DNA of 64,000 bases from Caulobacter segnis (lineage in GTDB: Bacteria; Pseudomonadota; Alphaproteobacteria; Caulobacterales; Caulobacteraceae). Shown piece after piece: positions 27,519-38,353 of this stretch. The stretch covers positions 2,356,001 through 2,420,000 of the forward strand of contig NZ_CP082923.1 of NCBI RefSeq assembly GCF_019931575.1. The letters are read 5' to 3'. The notes below the pieces were generated by a model. The model searched no databases. It was not told the DNA's origin and saw only the letters and a program-made list of their open reading frames with translations. Position 1 is the first letter of the stretch. Each line of letters opens with the position of its first letter. The position numbers and the translations under genes were made by a program.

Positions 27519-28303
27519 GCCGCATGCTCATCGACAGCCATGTGAATCTCCACGCGCCCCAGTTCGCCGAGGACAAGGACGCCGTCATCGCCCGCGCTCG
27601 AGAGGCGGGCGTCGCGCTGATGGTCACCATCTGCGACAAGGTCTCGTCCTTTGAGGCCGTGCACGCCATCGCCATGGCCGAGCCGGACATCTGGTGCACG
27701 GTCGGCACGCACCCGCACGAGGCCAAGGAGGATCCCGGCTTGACCGCCGCGCGCCTGGTCGAACTGGCCCAGCGCCCGCGCGTCATCGGCATCGGCGAGT
27801 GCGGCCTGGACTTCCACTACGACCTGTCGCCCCGCGAGGTTCAGGCCCGGGTGTTCCGCGAGCACTGCATCGCCGCCCGCGAGAGCGGCCTGCCGCTGGT
27901 GGTCCACACTCGCGAGGCCGACGAGGTGATGGCGCAGATCCTCGAGGAGGAGCACGCGGCTGGGCCGTTCAAGATCCTGATGCACTGCTACACCAGCGGT
28001 CCGGCGCTGGCCGCCCGCGCCGCCGCCCTGGGCGCGTGGTTCTCGGTGTCGGGTATCGCCACCTTCAAGGCGGCCGAGGATGTGCGGGCGGTGATCCGCG
28101 ACATGCCGGCCGACAGGATCATCGTCGAGACCGACTGCCCGTACCTGGCCCCCGTGCCGATGCGCGGCCGCCGCAATGAGCCGGCCTATCTGCCGCACAT
28201 CTACGACAAGCTGGCCGAGATCCGGGGCTGGAGCCGGGCCGATACAGAGGCGCGGACCGAGGACGCCTTCTTCACCCTGTTCGACCGGATCCCCAGGGCA
28301 TGA
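27515..28303 (+). CDS. tatD: TatD family metal-dependent hydrolase
   Basis: The 262-residue TIM-barrel protein matches TatD/YcfH nucleases: GIGECGLDFHYDLSP, VVHTREADEVMAQIL, ILMHCYTSGP and ETDCPYLAPVPMRGRRNEP supply the later metal ligands Glu, His, His and Asp. The N-terminal metal motif reads DSHVNLH where the usual form is D-S/T-H-x-H-L, so the second histidine is replaced by asparagine. TatD-type enzymes act as 3'-5' exonucleases or in DNA repair and quality control. GTG at 27515, overlapping the holB stop, has a better-spaced AAGG site than the ATG at 27524. Confidence 0.92.
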   Translation: MSRMLIDSHVNLHAPQFAEDKDAVIARAREAGVALMVTICDKVSSFEAVHAIAMAEPDIWCTVGTHPHEAKEDPGLTAARLVELAQRPRVIGIGECGLDFHYDLSPREVQARVFREHCIAARESGLPLVVHTREADEVMAQILEEEHAAGPFKILMHCYTSGPALAARAAALGAWFSVSGIATFKAAEDVRAVIRDMPADRIIVETDCPYLAPVPMRGRRNEPAYLPHIYDKLAEIRGWSRADTEARTEDAFFTLFDRIPRA

Positions 28304-29106
28304 CGGGACCGCTGGAGTTCACCATCCTGGGCTCCGGCTCGTCCGGCGGCGTACCCCGCGCCGACGGCAATTGGGGCGACTGCGATCCGGCCGAGCCCAA
28401 GAACCATCGCTCGCGCTGCTCGCTGCTGGTGCGGCGCCAGGGGACGGGTGGGCCGCACCACGAGACCACGGTCATCGTCGACACCGCGCCGGACCTGCGG
28501 CTGCAGACCGCCGCGGCCGGGGTGAAGCGGGTCGACGGGGCGCTGTTCACCCACGACCACGCCGACCAGGCTCACGGCATCGATGACCTGCGGCCGTTCT
28601 TCCTGAACCAGCGCCAGCGCATCCCGACCTGGATGGACCAGGCCACGCATGACGGCCTGCTGACGCGGTTCGAGTACATCTTCAAGACGCGGGGTGGCTA
28701 TCCGGCCATCCTGGAGCCGCGTCTGATCCCGCCGCTGGGCGAGGACTTCGCGATCGAGGGGCCGAGCGGGACGATCCCCGTCCACACCTTCGACGTCGAT
28801 CACGGCGAGATCCGCGCGGTCGGCTACCGCTTCGGCGGGGTGGCCTATACGCCGGACGTCCGCGCCATTCCGGACGGCAGCTGGGCCGATCTCGAGGATC
28901 TCGACGTCTGGATCGTCGACGCCCTGCGCTGGACGCCGCATCCGACCCACGCGCACGTCGAGCTGGCGCTGGAGTGGATCGCCCGCGCCAAGCCGCGCCG
29001 GGCCATCCTGACCAACCTGCATATCGACCTGGACTACAACGCCCTGACCGCCCGGCTGCCGCCCGGCGTCGAGGCCGCCCATGACGGCCTACGGTTCACG
29101 CTCTGA
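28300..29106 (+). CDS. MBL-fold metallo-hydrolase (PhnP-like)
   Basis: The 268-residue protein has the metallo-beta-lactamase fold of the PhnP/phosphodiesterase group: N-terminal FTILGSGSSGGVPRADGNWG, metal motif FTHDHADQAHGIDDLRPF (H-x-H-x-D-Q, where most MBL proteins have H-x-H-x-D-H), a VDHGEIRAVGYRFGG histidine and a closing LTNLHIDLDY. It probably hydrolyses a cyclic or phosphodiester small molecule. ATG overlaps the tatD stop by 4 bp (ATGA), so it is translationally coupled. TatD-MBL pairs after holB are common in alphaproteobacteria. Confidence 0.9.
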   Translation: MTGPLEFTILGSGSSGGVPRADGNWGDCDPAEPKNHRSRCSLLVRRQGTGGPHHETTVIVDTAPDLRLQTAAAGVKRVDGALFTHDHADQAHGIDDLRPFFLNQRQRIPTWMDQATHDGLLTRFEYIFKTRGGYPAILEPRLIPPLGEDFAIEGPSGTIPVHTFDVDHGEIRAVGYRFGGVAYTPDVRAIPDGSWADLEDLDVWIVDALRWTPHPTHAHVELALEWIARAKPRRAILTNLHIDLDYNALTARLPPGVEAAHDGLRFTL

Positions 29107-29312
29107 GAATTCGGCGACGGAAAGTCGCTGGCGAAACGTCGTTGTAGGCGTGAACCTCCGGGCGGGATGGCAAGGTCCAGCCGGGTCGCCCCGTTCGCCC
29201 GAGTTTGTCGAAACTTGGCCACACGTAACAGAGTTGAAATATGCCCGCCCAACAACACCGTCATAGGGACGCGGTAGAGTCACTTTCCCGTGCGTCACTG
29301 ACCAGACCTCCC

Positions 29313-29519
29313 ATGGCTGAAACCGTCACCGTCTCTCGTGAAATGTTCCAACGTCTGCGGGCGCGCCTGCCGGCGGTCACCCGCGAGCACCTGTTCGACT
29401 GCTATGCGATCAGCGAGACCACCTGGACCAAGCTGCGCGACGGCCGGCCGGTGAAGCGCACCACCCTGGACCGCATCCTGGCCAAGCTGGCGCTGCTGGA
29501 CGCCCGGGTCGCCGCCTAG
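29313..29519 (+). CDS. Short conserved-looking protein of unknown function
   Basis: The 68-residue product has no recognised family. It is helical and basic: [14 protein letters not shown], then [19 protein letters not shown] and a closing [20 protein letters not shown]. The middle, with [11 protein letters not shown] followed by a basic helix, looks like a compact helix-turn-helix, so DNA binding is possible. ATG at 29313 sits shortly after a promoter-like stretch; a GAGTC (GANTC) site lies about 35 bp before it. The 206 bp upstream hold no other gene. Confidence 0.6.
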   Translation: MAETVTVSREMFQRLRARLPAVTREHLFDCYAISETTWTKLRDGRPVKRTTLDRILAKLALLDARVAA

Positions 29520-29578
29520 CGGACTATCTTTACGCCGCCCTTATGCGGCGGCTCGGCTTCAATATGGAGCCCTTACGC

Positions 29579-29616
29579 GCCGAAATGGTCTTTCGGCCTC
29601 CGACACCAAAGGAGGC
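29579..29616 (+). promoter_or_regulatory. kdp leader hairpin and strong ribosome site
   Basis: GCCGAAA (29579-29585) and TTTCGGC (29591-29597) form a perfect 7-bp stem with a 5-nt loop. AAAGGAGG (29609-29616) follows as a near-perfect Shine-Dalgarno for the 27-residue ORF at 29621. The hairpin may be part of the kdp 5' leader or a regulator site. Confidence 0.45.
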
Positions 29617-29620
29617 CTCG

Positions 29621-29704
29621 ATGGCTGATCTTTTTTATGGGGCGCTGGCCTTGGGCCTGTTCGCCCTGTTCGGCGCTTTCGCCGCCGCGCTGAGGCGCGT
29701 CTGA
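29621..29704 (+). CDS. 27-residue membrane miniprotein preceding kdpF
   Basis: The ORF encodes a single hydrophobic helix, MADLFYGALALGLFALFGAF and then AAALRRV, with a positively charged end. It has a near-consensus Shine-Dalgarno 5 nt before its ATG and ends 2 bp before the kdpF start, so it is probably the first gene of the kdp operon. It is not KdpF, which follows with its own typical sequence. It may be an extra small subunit that stabilises the Kdp complex, or a leader peptide. It is too short for routine gene callers. Confidence 0.6.
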   Translation: MADLFYGALALGLFALFGAFAAALRRV

Positions 29705-29706
29705 CC

Positions 29707-29793
29707 ATGCTCGTGACTCTTCTCTGGGCAGCCGGGGCCGTCGTGGTCGCCGGCTACATGGTCGCGGCCATGCTGCGTCCCGACAAGTTCTGA
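29707..29793 (+). CDS. kdpF: KdpF, small subunit of the Kdp potassium pump
   Basis: The 28-residue hydrophobic peptide (one membrane span, [20 protein letters not shown], ending LRPDKF) sits directly before kdpA as KdpF does elsewhere. The C-terminal [LR]-RP-[ED]-KF ending is the KdpF signature. It stabilises the KdpABC complex in the inner membrane. It lies 2 bp after the 27-residue ORF and 13 bp before kdpA. Confidence 0.9.
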   Translation: MLVTLLWAAGAVVVAGYMVAAMLRPDKF

Positions 29794-29806
29794 CGGACCA
29801 ATCCCA

Positions 29807-31519
29807 ATGACCTGGCAAGGATGGGCGGAGATCGCCCTGACCCTGAGCCTGGCGGTCGCTATCGGCTGGCCGCTGGGCGTTTTCATGTCGCGCGTCTGGA
29901 ATGGCGAGCGAACCTTCCTCGATCCGGTGATGCGCCCGATCGAGCGTCTGTTCTACGCCGCCTGCGGCGTCGATCCGAAGAAGAGCCAGAGCTGGCATGC
30001 CTACGCCCTGGCGCTGCTGACCTTCAACCTGGTCGGCTTCTTCCTCGTCTACGCGGTCCTGCGCCTGCAGGGCGTGCTGCCGCTGAACCCGCAGGGCTTC
30101 CCAGGCCTGTCGGGCCACCTGTCGTTCAACACGGCGATCAGCTTCGTCACCAACACCAACTGGCAGAGCTATGCGGGTGAGGCGACCATGTCGACGCTCA
30201 GCCAGATGCTGGTGCTGACGGTGCAGAACTTCGTCTCGGCCGCCACCGGCGCGACCGTCGCCGCGGCGCTGGCCCGCGCGTTCGTCGCCAACCGGGGCGA
30301 GGGCGTCGGCAACTTCTGGGCCGACCTGATCCGCACCACGCTCTACGTGCTGCTGCCGCTGTCCTTCGTCGTGGCGATCCTGCTGGTCGCCCTGGGCCTG
30401 CCCCAGACCCTCATCGCCGGCGTCACCGCCCACACGCTGGAAGGCGCCGAGCAGAAGATCTCGCTCTACGCCGTCGCCTCGCAGGAGGCGATCAAGATGC
30501 TGGGCATCAACGGCGGCGGGATCTTCAACGCCAACTCGGCCCACCCGTTCGAGAACCCGACGCCGCTGACCAACCTGATCACGGCCGTCTCGATCAACGT
30601 GCTGGGCTGGGCCGCCTTCTTCGCCTTCGGCCGCATGGTGCTGGCCAAGAAGGACGTCCGCGCCCTGGTCATCGCCGCCTTCGTGCTGCTGCTGGCCGGC
30701 GCGGCGGGGGTGTACGCCACCGAGACCCAGGCCCCGCCGGCCCAGGTCGCCGCCAAGGTCGACGCGTCGGTCAACATGGAAGGCAAGGAGGTCCGCTTCG
30801 GCGCGCCCGCCACCGCCGCCTGGGTCGCGGCCACGACCGGCGCCTCGAACGGCTCGGTCAATGGCATGCACTCCAGCCTGATGCCCCTAGGCGGCGGCAT
30901 TGCAATGTTCCTGATGCAGTTGGGCGAGATCCTGCCGGGCGGCATCGGCTCGGGCGTCGCGATCATGGTCGTCATGGCCCTGCTGTCGGTGTTCGTCGCC
31001 GGCCTGATGGTCGGCCGCACGCCGGAATATCTGGGTAAGAAGGTCGAGGCCCGCGAGATCCAGTTCTCGATCCTGGCCGTCGTCATCATCCCGCTGTCGA
31101 TGCTGGGCTTCTCGGGCCTGGCCGCCGTGCTGCCCGAGGCGTTGAAGGGCCTGATGCACTCAGGACCGCATGGCCTGTCGGAGATCCTCTACGCCTATGT
31201 CTCGGGTACGGCCAACAACGGCTCGGCCTTCGCCGGCCTGACCGCCAACGCCCCCTGGTGGGACGTGACGCTCGGGATCGCCATGGCCCTGGGCCGCTTC
31301 CTGCCGATGGTGGCCGTCCTGGCCATCGCCGGGGCCCTGGTCGCCAAGCCCAAGCTGGCCCCCACCGCCGGCACCCTGCCGACCGACGGCGGTCTGTTCA
31401 TCGGTCTCCTGATCGGGGTGATCCTGATCCTGGGCGGCCTGCAATTCTTCCCCGCGATGGCGCTGGGACCGATCGTCGAGCACTTCCAGGCGCTCGGCGC
31501 GGTCGCGGCCCTCCGCTGA
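29807..31519 (+). CDS. kdpA: Potassium-transporting ATPase subunit KdpA
   Basis: The 570-residue polytopic membrane protein is the potassium-binding channel-like subunit. It is full length, with about ten membrane spans. Diagnostic selectivity-loop regions are seen: [46 protein letters not shown] and [13 protein letters not shown]. KdpA takes up K+ with high affinity when potassium is scarce. The gene lies inside the contiguous kdpFABCDE order. Confidence 0.98.
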   Translation: MTWQGWAEIALTLSLAVAIGWPLGVFMSRVWNGERTFLDPVMRPIERLFYAACGVDPKKSQSWHAYALALLTFNLVGFFLVYAVLRLQGVLPLNPQGFPGLSGHLSFNTAISFVTNTNWQSYAGEATMSTLSQMLVLTVQNFVSAATGATVAAALARAFVANRGEGVGNFWADLIRTTLYVLLPLSFVVAILLVALGLPQTLIAGVTAHTLEGAEQKISLYAVASQEAIKMLGINGGGIFNANSAHPFENPTPLTNLITAVSINVLGWAAFFAFGRMVLAKKDVRALVIAAFVLLLAGAAGVYATETQAPPAQVAAKVDASVNMEGKEVRFGAPATAAWVAATTGASNGSVNGMHSSLMPLGGGIAMFLMQLGEILPGGIGSGVAIMVVMALLSVFVAGLMVGRTPEYLGKKVEAREIQFSILAVVIIPLSMLGFSGLAAVLPEALKGLMHSGPHGLSEILYAYVSGTANNGSAFAGLTANAPWWDVTLGIAMALGRFLPMVAVLAIAGALVAKPKLAPTAGTLPTDGGLFIGLLIGVILILGGLQFFPAMALGPIVEHFQALGAVAALR

Positions 31520-31530
31520 GTGGTGATCCC

Positions 31531-33600
<2,070 letters not shown>

Positions 33601-33627
33601 ACACGAGCCATCGGAGATTCATCCGTC

Positions 33628-34206
33628 ATGCTATCTCACCTTCGTCCCGCCCTGGTCTCCATGGGCCTGTTCACCGCCCTGCTGGGCGTGGCCTATCCGC
33701 TGGCCGTGACCGGCGTCGCCCAGGCGGCGTTTCCGGCCCAGGCCGGCGGCAGTCTGATCCGCGACGCCGGCGGCGAGGTCCTCGGCTCGGCCCTGATCGG
33801 CCAGGTCTTCGCCAGGCCGGAATATTTCCACGGCCGTCCGTCGGCGGCCGGGAACGGCTACGACGCCGGCGCCTCCAGCGGCTCCAACATGGGGCCGCTG
33901 AACGACAAGCTGATCGCGCGCGAGAAGACCGACGCCGCCGCCCTGCGGGCCGAGAACCCCGGCGTGGTCATCCCGGCCGACGCGGTGACCACTTCGGCCT
34001 CGGGGCTCGATCCCGACATTTCGCCGGCCAACGCCCGCTTCCAGGCGCCGCGCGTGTCTCGCGAGCGCGGGGTTCCGGTCGGCCAGGTGGCGGCGCTGAT
34101 CGACGCCCAGGTCCAGCCGCCGCTGCTGGGCTTCATCGGCCAGCCCCGCGTCAACGTGCTGGCCCTCAACCGGGCGCTCGACGCCCGCTTCCCGAAAGGC
34201 GGATAG
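33628..34206 (+). CDS. kdpC: Potassium-transporting ATPase subunit KdpC
   Basis: The 192-residue protein has one N-terminal membrane span (ALVSMGLFTALLGVAYPLAV) and a periplasmic domain with KdpC motifs: GQVFARPEYFHGRPSAAGNG, SGSNMGPLNDKL, VTTSASGLDPDISPANARFQ and a C-terminal NVLALNRALD. It assembles the KdpABC pump. Its TAG stop overlaps the GTG start of kdpD by one base, so the structural and sensor genes are translationally linked. Confidence 0.97.
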   Translation: MLSHLRPALVSMGLFTALLGVAYPLAVTGVAQAAFPAQAGGSLIRDAGGEVLGSALIGQVFARPEYFHGRPSAAGNGYDAGASSGSNMGPLNDKLIAREKTDAAALRAENPGVVIPADAVTTSASGLDPDISPANARFQAPRVSRERGVPVGQVAALIDAQVQPPLLGFIGQPRVNVLALNRALDARFPKGG

Positions 34207-36911
34207 TGCCGGCGGACGACCGCTCTCAAAACGAACCCGGGCGTCCTGACCCCGAGGCGCTCCTGGCCGCCGCCAACAAGGCGGGCCGGGGGCGTCTCAA
34301 GGTGTTTCTGGGCATGGCCCCGGGCGTGGGCAAGACCTACGAGATGCTGCGCGCCGCTCGCCGCCGTAAGGCTGAGGGCGTCGACGTGCTGATTGGCGTG
34401 GTCGAGACCCACGGCCGGCGCGAGACCGAGAGCCTGCTGCGCGGCATGGACGTCCTGCCGCGCAAGCCGATCGAGCATCGCGACCGCGTCCAGATGGAGT
34501 TCGACATCGACGCGGCGCTCGAGCGCAGGCCTCGGATCCTGCTGGTCGACGAGTACGCCCACTCCAACGCCGTGGGCTCGCGCCATCCCAAGCGCTGGCA
34601 GGATGTCGAGGAACTGCTGGCCGCCGGCGTCGACGTCTGGACGACCCTGAACGTCCAGCACCTGGAAAGCCTGGTCGACGTCATTCAGCGCATCACGGGC
34701 GTGCGCCAGCGGGAGACCGTGCCCGACAGCGCGCTGTCTCGCGCCGACGCCATCGAGCTGGTCGACATCACGCCCGACGAACTGCGCGAACGGATGGCTG
34801 CGGGCAAGGTCTATGTCCCCGAGACCGCGCGACTGGCCGCCGACAACTTCTTCAAGGTCGAGAACCTCACGGCCCTGCGCGAACTGGCCCTGCGCCGGGC
34901 GGCCCAGACCGTCGACGACCAGCTAGTCGCGGCCATGCGCGAGAAGGGTGTCGAAGGCCCCTGGGCGGCGGGCGAGCGGATCCTGGTCCTGGTCAGCGGC
35001 GACGCGATGGCCGGGTCACTGGTTCGCGCCGGCCGCCGGCTGTCCGACATGATGATGGACGCCCCGTGGATCGTCGCCCATGTCGAGCGCACCGATCGAC
35101 CGGCGGCGGGCGAGGGGAGCGCGGCCCGCCTGCGCGACGCCTACCGCCTGGCCGAACAGCTGGGCGGCGCCACGCTGGCGCTGACGGGCGGCGACATCGT
35201 CGCCACGGTCATGGCCTATGCCCGCCGCCACAACGTCACCCAGATCGTCATTGGCAAGACGGTCGAGCGCCGGTGGCGCGAGCTGCTGGGGCGCTCCCTG
35301 GCCACCGCTCTGCTTCGCGAGGCGCGCGGCGTGGCGGTGCATGTCGTCACAGAGGCGGCGCCCGAGCGCGAGTCGAAAACCGTCCAGCCGGTCGGTCTCG
35401 GTTCCTGGCGAGGCTATGTCGTCGGCGCGCTGTTCGTGCTGGCCGCGACCCTGGGCGCCTGGGGCCTGGACGTCGCCTTCGACCGCGTCGATCTGGGGAT
35501 GATCTTCCTGGCGGCGGTGCTAGCCGCCGGCGTGCTGCATGGCCTCAAGCCGGCCCTCGCCGCGGCGACCGTGGCGTTCTTCATCTACAACTATCTGTTC
35601 TTGGAGCCACGCTACAGTCTGGCGATCGGCGCGCCGACCGACTTCATCACCCTGGTGGTCTTCTGGGCCGTCGCCCTGGCGTCGGGCGGCCTCGCCGGCC
35701 GGGTGCGCGATCAGGCCCTGGGCTCGCAGCGGCGGGCCGCGGCCGTCACCACCCTGCTGGCGGCCAGTCGCACCCTGTCGGCCGCCGCGGGTCGCGACGC
35801 CGTGGCCAGGGCCGCGGCCGAGCAGGTCTCGGCCGCGGCGGGCGGCCGGTCGATGGTCCTGCTGCCCGAGGGCGACGAGCTGGCCCCGACCGCTGGTTCG
35901 CCCACCCTGGAGCCCCTGGACGCCGCCCAGATGGCCGCCGCGCGCTGGGCCTGGGAAAAGGGAGAGGCCGCCGGCTTTGGTACGGGCACCCTGCCGCAGG
36001 CCCGCTGGACCTTCTGGCCGCTGGAGGGCGTCCGCTCCCGCACCGGCGTGGCCGGGGTCGAGGCCGGCGTCGCGCCGCCTGGCTCCGATCCGGAGCGGCT
36101 GGTGCTGGCGCTCTTGGAACAGGCCGCCGTCGCCCTGGAGCGCTCGCAGCTGGCCGCCGAGGCGCTGGAGACCGAAACCCTGCGCCGCGCCGACCGCTTC
36201 CGCTCGGCGCTGATGAACTCGGTCAGCCACGACCTGCGTACGCCGCTCTCGACCGTGCTGGGCGCCTCCACGACGCTGATCGAGTACGGCGACAGGATGA
36301 AGGCGGCGGTCCGCGACGACCTGCTGCTCAGCATCCGCGAGGAGGCCGAGCGCCTCAGCCGCTACGTCGCCAATCTGCTGGACATGACCCGGCTGGAGGG
36401 TGGCGGACTGAAGCTGCGGAGCGACTGGACCGATGTCCGCGACGTCCTGAACGCCGCCGCCGAGCGGGTGTCGCGTCGGCTAGGCGGCCGCGTGCTGTCG
36501 CGGGACTATCCAGGAACCCTGACCATGATCCAGGCGGACGCGAGCCTTCTGGAGCAAGTCATTGTCAATATTCTGGAAAATGCCATCGCCTACAGCGATC
36601 CGGGCAGCCGGATCGAGATCGCGGCCTACGAGGATCGCGCCAATATCGTGATCAGCATCGAGGACGAGGGCAGGGGCGTCCCGGTCGCCGAACTGGAGCG
36701 GATCTTCGACAAGTTCCGTCGCCTGGAGGAGCCCAGCGATCGTCACCAGGGCGCGGGCCAGGGGGCGGGTCTGGGCCTGGCCATCGCCAAGGGCTTCGTC
36801 GACGCCATGGGCGGCCGGATCGCCGCCGCCAGCCCGATCCACGACGGACGCGGCACGCGGATGCTGATCAGCCTGCCCAAGACCATCGCCACGCCGCGTG
36901 ATCTGCTATGA
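34206..36911 (+). CDS. kdpD: Potassium sensor histidine kinase KdpD
   Basis: The 901-residue sensor is full length. It starts with the KdpD domain, P-loop FLGMAPGVGKTYEML (about 35-49) and LVDEYAHSNAVGSRHPKRWQ, then a UspA-like domain, a four-span membrane block (DUF4118, about 400-510), a GAF-like region and the kinase: phospho-acceptor His near 675 in NSVSHDLRTPLSTVLGAS, N box (LENAIAYSDPGS), G1 (EDEGRGVP) and G2 (GAGLGLAIAKGF). It phosphorylates KdpE when K+ is low. GTG at 34206 overlaps the kdpC stop. Confidence 0.96.
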   Translation: MPADDRSQNEPGRPDPEALLAAANKAGRGRLKVFLGMAPGVGKTYEMLRAARRRKAEGVDVLIGVVETHGRRETESLLRGMDVLPRKPIEHRDRVQMEFDIDAALERRPRILLVDEYAHSNAVGSRHPKRWQDVEELLAAGVDVWTTLNVQHLESLVDVIQRITGVRQRETVPDSALSRADAIELVDITPDELRERMAAGKVYVPETARLAADNFFKVENLTALRELALRRAAQTVDDQLVAAMREKGVEGPWAAGERILVLVSGDAMAGSLVRAGRRLSDMMMDAPWIVAHVERTDRPAAGEGSAARLRDAYRLAEQLGGATLALTGGDIVATVMAYARRHNVTQIVIGKTVERRWRELLGRSLATALLREARGVAVHVVTEAAPERESKTVQPVGLGSWRGYVVGALFVLAATLGAWGLDVAFDRVDLGMIFLAAVLAAGVLHGLKPALAAATVAFFIYNYLFLEPRYSLAIGAPTDFITLVVFWAVALASGGLAGRVRDQALGSQRRAAAVTTLLAASRTLSAAAGRDAVARAAAEQVSAAAGGRSMVLLPEGDELAPTAGSPTLEPLDAAQMAAARWAWEKGEAAGFGTGTLPQARWTFWPLEGVRSRTGVAGVEAGVAPPGSDPERLVLALLEQAAVALERSQLAAEALETETLRRADRFRSALMNSVSHDLRTPLSTVLGASTTLIEYGDRMKAAVRDDLLLSIREEAERLSRYVANLLDMTRLEGGGLKLRSDWTDVRDVLNAAAERVSRRLGGRVLSRDYPGTLTMIQADASLLEQVIVNILENAIAYSDPGSRIEIAAYEDRANIVISIEDEGRGVPVAELERIFDKFRRLEEPSDRHQGAGQGAGLGLAIAKGFVDAMGGRIAAASPIHDGRGTRMLISLPKTIATPRDLL

Positions 36912-36918
36912 ATCGCCC

Positions 36919-37629
36919 ATGACCGCCAAAGGGCTAGCAAGCCGCCAGCGCATCCTCGTCATCGACGACGAGCCGCAGATCCATCGGTTCCTGGGACCGG
37001 CGCTGGACGCCGCCGGCTACGAACCGTTGCGGGCCGACAGCGGCCAGGAAGGCCTGCGCGGCGTCGCGCTGTGGTCGCCGGACGCCGTGGTGCTGGATCT
37101 GGGCCTGCCGGACATGGATGGCAAGGAGGTGCTGGAGAAGGCTCGGGCCTTCTATGACGGCCCGATCCTGATCCTGTCGGCCCGCGACCGCGAGATTGAG
37201 AAGATCGAGGCGCTGGATCGCGGCGCCAACGACTATGTCGAAAAACCCTTTGGTGTCGGTGAGTTGCTGGCGCGTCTTCGCGCCGCGCTGCGCCAGACCG
37301 GACGCGCCCAGACGCCCAGCGGTCCGATCCGGGCGGGCGATGTCGAGATCGACCTGGAGAAGCGCCGCGTCACGCGGGCCGGCGTCGCGGTAAAGCTGTC
37401 GCCGCGCGAATACGACGTCCTGACCCGTCTGGCGCTCGGGCACGGCAAGGTCCTTACCCACAAGGACCTGCTGACCGCCGTCTGGGGGCCAGCCCACGCC
37501 CAGGACACGCAATATCTGCGCGTCTTCGTCGGCCAGTTGCGCCAGAAGCTGGAGGCGGATCCAGCGACGCCTCAGCTCCTGCAGACCGAGCCGGGTATCG
37601 GCTATCGCTTCGTCGGCGACGACGCCTAG
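36919..37629 (+). CDS. kdpE: Response regulator KdpE
   Basis: The 236-residue OmpR/PhoB-type regulator activates the kdp operon. The receiver has the acidic pair IDDEPQ, the acceptor aspartate in VVLDLGLPDMDG, the ILSARDRE threonine/serine position and the YVEKPF lysine. The C-terminal winged helix ends with TQYLRVFVGQLRQKLE and GIGYRF. ATG at 36919 lies 7 bp after the kdpD stop. It converges on the tonB-like gene with only 3 bp between stops and no terminator. Confidence 0.96.
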   Translation: MTAKGLASRQRILVIDDEPQIHRFLGPALDAAGYEPLRADSGQEGLRGVALWSPDAVVLDLGLPDMDGKEVLEKARAFYDGPILILSARDREIEKIEALDRGANDYVEKPFGVGELLARLRAALRQTGRAQTPSGPIRAGDVEIDLEKRRVTRAGVAVKLSPREYDVLTRLALGHGKVLTHKDLLTAVWGPAHAQDTQYLRVFVGQLRQKLEADPATPQLLQTEPGIGYRFVGDDA

Positions 37630-37632
37630 CCG

Positions 37633-38349
37633 CTAGCGGAACTGGAACCAGATCTCGAACTCGGTGTCGGCGCGCAGGCCGGCGGGCGGTTTCGGGAACG
37701 GTCCGGCGCGCTGGACCGTGGCGATGGCCAGGCGGTCCAGCATGGGATCGCCGCTGGTGCGCGCGATGCGGATGTCGCACGGCGTCCCGTTCGGCATCAG
37801 GTGGAAGGCGATCTGGGCTCCGCCGCGCAGATGGGCGGTCGGCGGACGCCGCGCCATGATCATCCGCCACACCAGGTCCTGGTAGCGCTGCAGGGCGTCG
37901 TCGGCCCTCGGTGGCGGTTCGACGACCGCGGCCGTCTGGATCGGCGCCGGCGCGGCCGAGGACGGTGCGGGCGAGGGGCCCTGGACCGGCGCGGCCGCCG
38001 GCGTCACGGGCGTGGCCGAGGCGAGCGTGCCGGCCGGGCTGGGCTTGGCCGTCGCCTTGCTGGTCGTCTCCGTCACGGCCGGCTTCTTTCCCGGCTCGAC
38101 CACCTGACGGACGATCGGCCGGGGCGCCGGTTCGGGGTGAATGAGGTCGACCGGCACCAGGCTGACCACGATGTTGGGCGGGGCCGGCGCCGGCGGCGGG
38201 GCCGGCGCCTCGAAGGTCACCAGCGCCAGCTGCGCGGCGACGATGCCGCAGGACGACACGAAGGCGACTCCCTTCTGCAGCAGCGCCTGGCGGCCCCACT
38301 GCTGAAAGCCGACGTGTCGCCCGGCCGCGAGGACGGCGATTGGGGTCAT
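37633..38349 (-). CDS. TonB-like energy transducer
   Basis: The 238-residue protein has one N-terminal membrane span (about 24-46, LLQKGVAFVSSCGIVAAQLA), a proline-rich periplasmic spacer (PAPPPAPAPPNIVVSLVPVD and more) and a C-terminal TonB domain (LRGGAQIAFHLMPNGTPCDI, then SGDPMLDRLAIATVQRAGPF). TonB couples inner-membrane proton-motive force to outer-membrane receptors. It lies 4 bp downstream of the receptor gene on the same strand, so it is probably a transducer dedicated to that receptor. Confidence 0.88.
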   Translation of the reverse strand: MTPIAVLAAGRHVGFQQWGRQALLQKGVAFVSSCGIVAAQLALVTFEAPAPPPAPAPPNIVVSLVPVDLIHPEPAPRPIVRQVVEPGKKPAVTETTSKATAKPSPAGTLASATPVTPAAAPVQGPSPAPSSAAPAPIQTAAVVEPPPRADDALQRYQDLVWRMIMARRPPTAHLRGGAQIAFHLMPNGTPCDIRIARTSGDPMLDRLAIATVQRAGPFPKPPAGLRADTEFEIWFQFR

Positions 38350-38353
38350 GGCC

